Shown: piece after piece, positions 48,447-49,469 of the stretch | Position numbering within the stretch: position 1 is the stretch's first letter | How the letters are laid out: each line of letters opens with the position of its first letter | Assembly: GCA_021797995.1 (NCBI GenBank) | Contig: JAJZYR010000006.1 | Span: 1 to 49,469 of the forward strand | DNA: 49,469 nt | Origin: Microcaldota archaeon | Lineage (GTDB): Archaea > Micrarchaeota > Micrarchaeia > Micrarchaeales > CABMGC01 | Direction of reading: 5' to 3' | Notes under the pieces: model-generated | What the model saw: only the letters and a program-made list of their open reading frames with translations | Told to the model about the DNA's origin: nothing | Database searches by the model: none | Position numbers and translations under genes: made by a program

Positions 48447-48484
48447 GTGCTGACGAAACAAAAGGTGTGTTGACGAAACAAAAG
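48447..48484 (+). repeat. 20-bp-period tandem duplication over the start codon
   Basis: GTGCTGACGAAACAAAAG (48447-48464) is repeated with one change as GTGTTGACGAAACAAAAG (48467-48484). The offset is 20 bp, so the two start-like codons are in different frames. The first would read eight codons and stop at TGA just after the second start. Confidence 0.85.
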
Positions 48485-48994
48485 ATAAGCATAACGCTGG
48501 ATAGCGGGCTGGTAACGTTCCTAAACAAAGAAAGGGGAGATGTGCCTCTCAGCAAGTTTATCGAGAACTATGTAAGGGCGAAGGTGCACCTGCACGAGGC
48601 ATTATGGATATTCAAAGACGAGATGGACAAGATAACAGCGACCGAATGGCTGTCTGCGCACACCACGCAGCCCATCGGAAAGCCGCTGCACAAGCATAAG
48701 GGCTTTATAGCAGTGGATAAAGGGAATCTAATCTTCTACGACGAAGAGATGGACAGGCAGTTCAGCGTAAGGCAGAGGGATATCAGGGGCCTCTCTGTAA
48801 GCTATGACGCTACCTTTAGGAGGTTCCGCGATTCCAGAGGCCTGATACCGCCTCTTCACTTCAGGTTCAATAATAATGGGATATACCTGTTCACCAGGCC
48901 TGCAAATAAGGTTATGTATACGGGATATGACAAGGCATTCTTGGGCGAGCTTGGGATTGCGCCTGAAAAAGCAGGGCTATCCCTGACGATATGA
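48467..48994 (+). CDS. Ribbon-helix-helix-like protein with unknown C-terminal domain
   Basis: 175 residues from GTG 48467 (TTG 48470 also possible). Residues 5-40 resemble a CopG/RHH unit: a strand (KISITLDSGLVTFL), a turn (NKERGDVPL) and a helix (SKFIENYVRAKVHL). Residues about 60-175 form a beta-rich domain (HKHKGFIAVDKGNLIFYDEEMDRQFSVRQRDI, then RFRDSRGLIPPLHFRFNNNGIYLFTRP) that I do not recognise. The strong palindrome in the promoter fits dimeric RHH DNA binding and self-regulation. Confidence 0.65.
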   Translation: MLTKQKISITLDSGLVTFLNKERGDVPLSKFIENYVRAKVHLHEALWIFKDEMDKITATEWLSAHTTQPIGKPLHKHKGFIAVDKGNLIFYDEEMDRQFSVRQRDIRGLSVSYDATFRRFRDSRGLIPPLHFRFNNNGIYLFTRPANKVMYTGYDKAFLGELGIAPEKAGLSLTI

Positions 48995-49247
48995 GGGGCA
49001 GAACCAGGTCCGACAGAATAAACCCATGGCAACGCCGGCTATCTTAAAGGCTTGCGAGCGGGAGATCCCCGCTCGTTCGTGGCGGGGATGGGAGCGAACC
49101 GCAGATAAATAGAAGAATCCCACTTTTCCATCAGGGAGTCGTTGACTCCATATCGTTGTTTGTTTCGGGAAGCCCCCGCCGCTTGCGGGCGGGAGGATGG
49201 CACCTGCCTGCCCTTGCCAGAATGCCTTCGGCATCCGAGCCGGGATG
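48995..49247. other. GC-rich structured intergenic region
   Basis: 253 bp between the RHH-like gene and the dtdA stop. It contains a perfect 8-bp stem (CGAGCGGG 49055-49062, CCCGCTCG 49068-49075), GTTCG/CGAAC arms (49075-49079, 49095-49099), a GGAGTC-GTT-GACTCC hairpin (49135-49149), a CCCGC/GCGGG pair near 49170-49185, and ATGCC/GGCAT (about 49221-49234). A TATA-like box (AGATAAATAG, about 49103-49112) is 25 bp before the GGAGTC hairpin, so a plus-strand RNA could start there. Confidence 0.45.
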
Positions 49248-49469
49248 TCAGATGCGCTCGTACTCCACTCCAAAGCCATTAAGCGCGGACACCACTCCCG
49301 CCCTCGTTTCGCCGTTAAGCCCCTTCCAGTCTATCACGGCAACATCAAGGTTCTTGGTCCTTTCCACCGCCTGGCCTACCATGTCGAGGTTGCCTGTGCC
49401 GTCGCTGTTGTGCATCGCGTACTTCGGCATTATGTATGAGAAGGCATATCCCCTCTCCAGGGCAAGGTG
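49248..49469 (-). CDS. dtdA: D-aminoacyl-tRNA deacylase, archaeal type (C-terminal part)
   Basis: The last 73 residues of a gene that runs off the right edge. The end HLALERGYAFSYIMPKYAMH followed by DVAVIDWKGLNGETR and NGFGVEYERI matches the C-terminus of the GEK1/DtdA family, zinc-dependent enzymes that remove D-amino acids wrongly attached to tRNA. The zinc ligands lie further upstream, outside the window. An internal ATG (49430) is not the start, since the family sequence continues before it. Confidence 0.75.
   Translation of the reverse strand, partial: HLALERGYAFSYIMPKYAMHNSDGTGNLDMVGQAVERTKNLDVAVIDWKGLNGETRAGVVSALNGFGVEYERI

Noticed and set aside
1-49469. CRISPR array
   Set aside because: No regularly spaced direct repeats with unique spacers are visible; the only tandem repeats are coding (beta-helix gene) or the two-unit duplication at 48447.

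Overview
The window is archaeal and looks like a DPANN-type genome, most plausibly Micrarchaeota/ARMAN-like; that lineage call is inference. The seen support is an archaeal information-processing gene set (S19e, PDCD5, L39e, L31e, aIF6, RNA polymerase subunit L, prefoldin alpha, FtsY, fibrillarin, Rnp4/Rpp21, RtcB, an Lhr-type helicase with its phosphoesterase, the C-terminal end of an archaeal D-aminoacyl-tRNA deacylase), TATA boxes about 25 bp ahead of many start codons (mostly leaderless or short-leader genes), intron-containing tRNAs and an intein. Gene density is high and many genes overlap by ATGA.

Layout. 0-1.1 kb: the tail of an incoming gene, then a left-handed beta-helix repeat protein behind a 144-bp upstream module that recurs almost unchanged at 29.9 kb. 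1.1-5 kb: ITPase, FtsY, prefoldin alpha, an Lrp-type regulator and a sugar nucleotidyltransferase. 5.0-6.4 kb: a decayed IS200/IS605-type tnpB element. 6.5-11.9 kb: a complete 2-oxoacid (pyruvate-type) dehydrogenase operon E1alpha-E1beta-E2-E3 followed by NAD kinase. 12-15 kb: a split cobalamin-independent methionine synthase plus an MTHFR-like protein. 15-17 kb: agmatine deiminase and N-carbamoylputrescine amidase (agmatine to putrescine). 17-20.1 kb: DUF99, rpoL and, divergently, the S19e-PDCD5-L39e-L31e-aIF6 operon. 20.2-23.3 kb: small proteins, a two-module Lrp-like regulator with a palindromic operator, and a methyltransferase.

23.4-27.2 kb is the accessory core. Two small cassettes of about 1.3 kb each sit at tRNA genes. 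One lies at the intron-containing tRNA-Met(CAU), bounded by 83-bp direct repeats, and carries three small membrane proteins including a DUF981-like protein. The other lies at tRNA-His, bounded by exact 35-bp repeats, and carries an AbiE-type toxin-antitoxin pair. Neither encodes an integrase. 27.2-31 kb: a TPR-AAA+ ATPase whose Walker A motif is split by a 351-residue intein, then the second copy of the 5' module driving an unrecognised protein.

30.9-45 kb: RNase HI, phosphoesterase and Lhr helicase; a response regulator with an HTH, a receiver and a degenerate GGDEF-like domain; an anchored Ser/Thr-rich surface protein; a large sensor histidine kinase; fibrillarin; a zinc-finger protein with a GH15 glucoamylase; and RtcB. 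45.2-49.5 kb: a tRNA-Leu(CAA) with an apparent 13-nt insertion (candidate mini-intron) in the T-loop, a C39-like protein, Rnp4 with a zinc-ribbon partner, a second ITPase-like protein, a DJ-1-like protein, an RHH-like protein behind a strong palindrome, a structured GC-rich intergenic region and a partial DtdA. Three enzyme-family members in this last stretch (C39-like, ITPase-like, DJ-1-like) lack expected catalytic residues.

The best leads for something undescribed are the paired integrase-less tRNA cassettes, the duplicated promoter module linking two unrelated genes, the T-loop insertion in tRNA-Leu, and the palindrome-controlled regulators.
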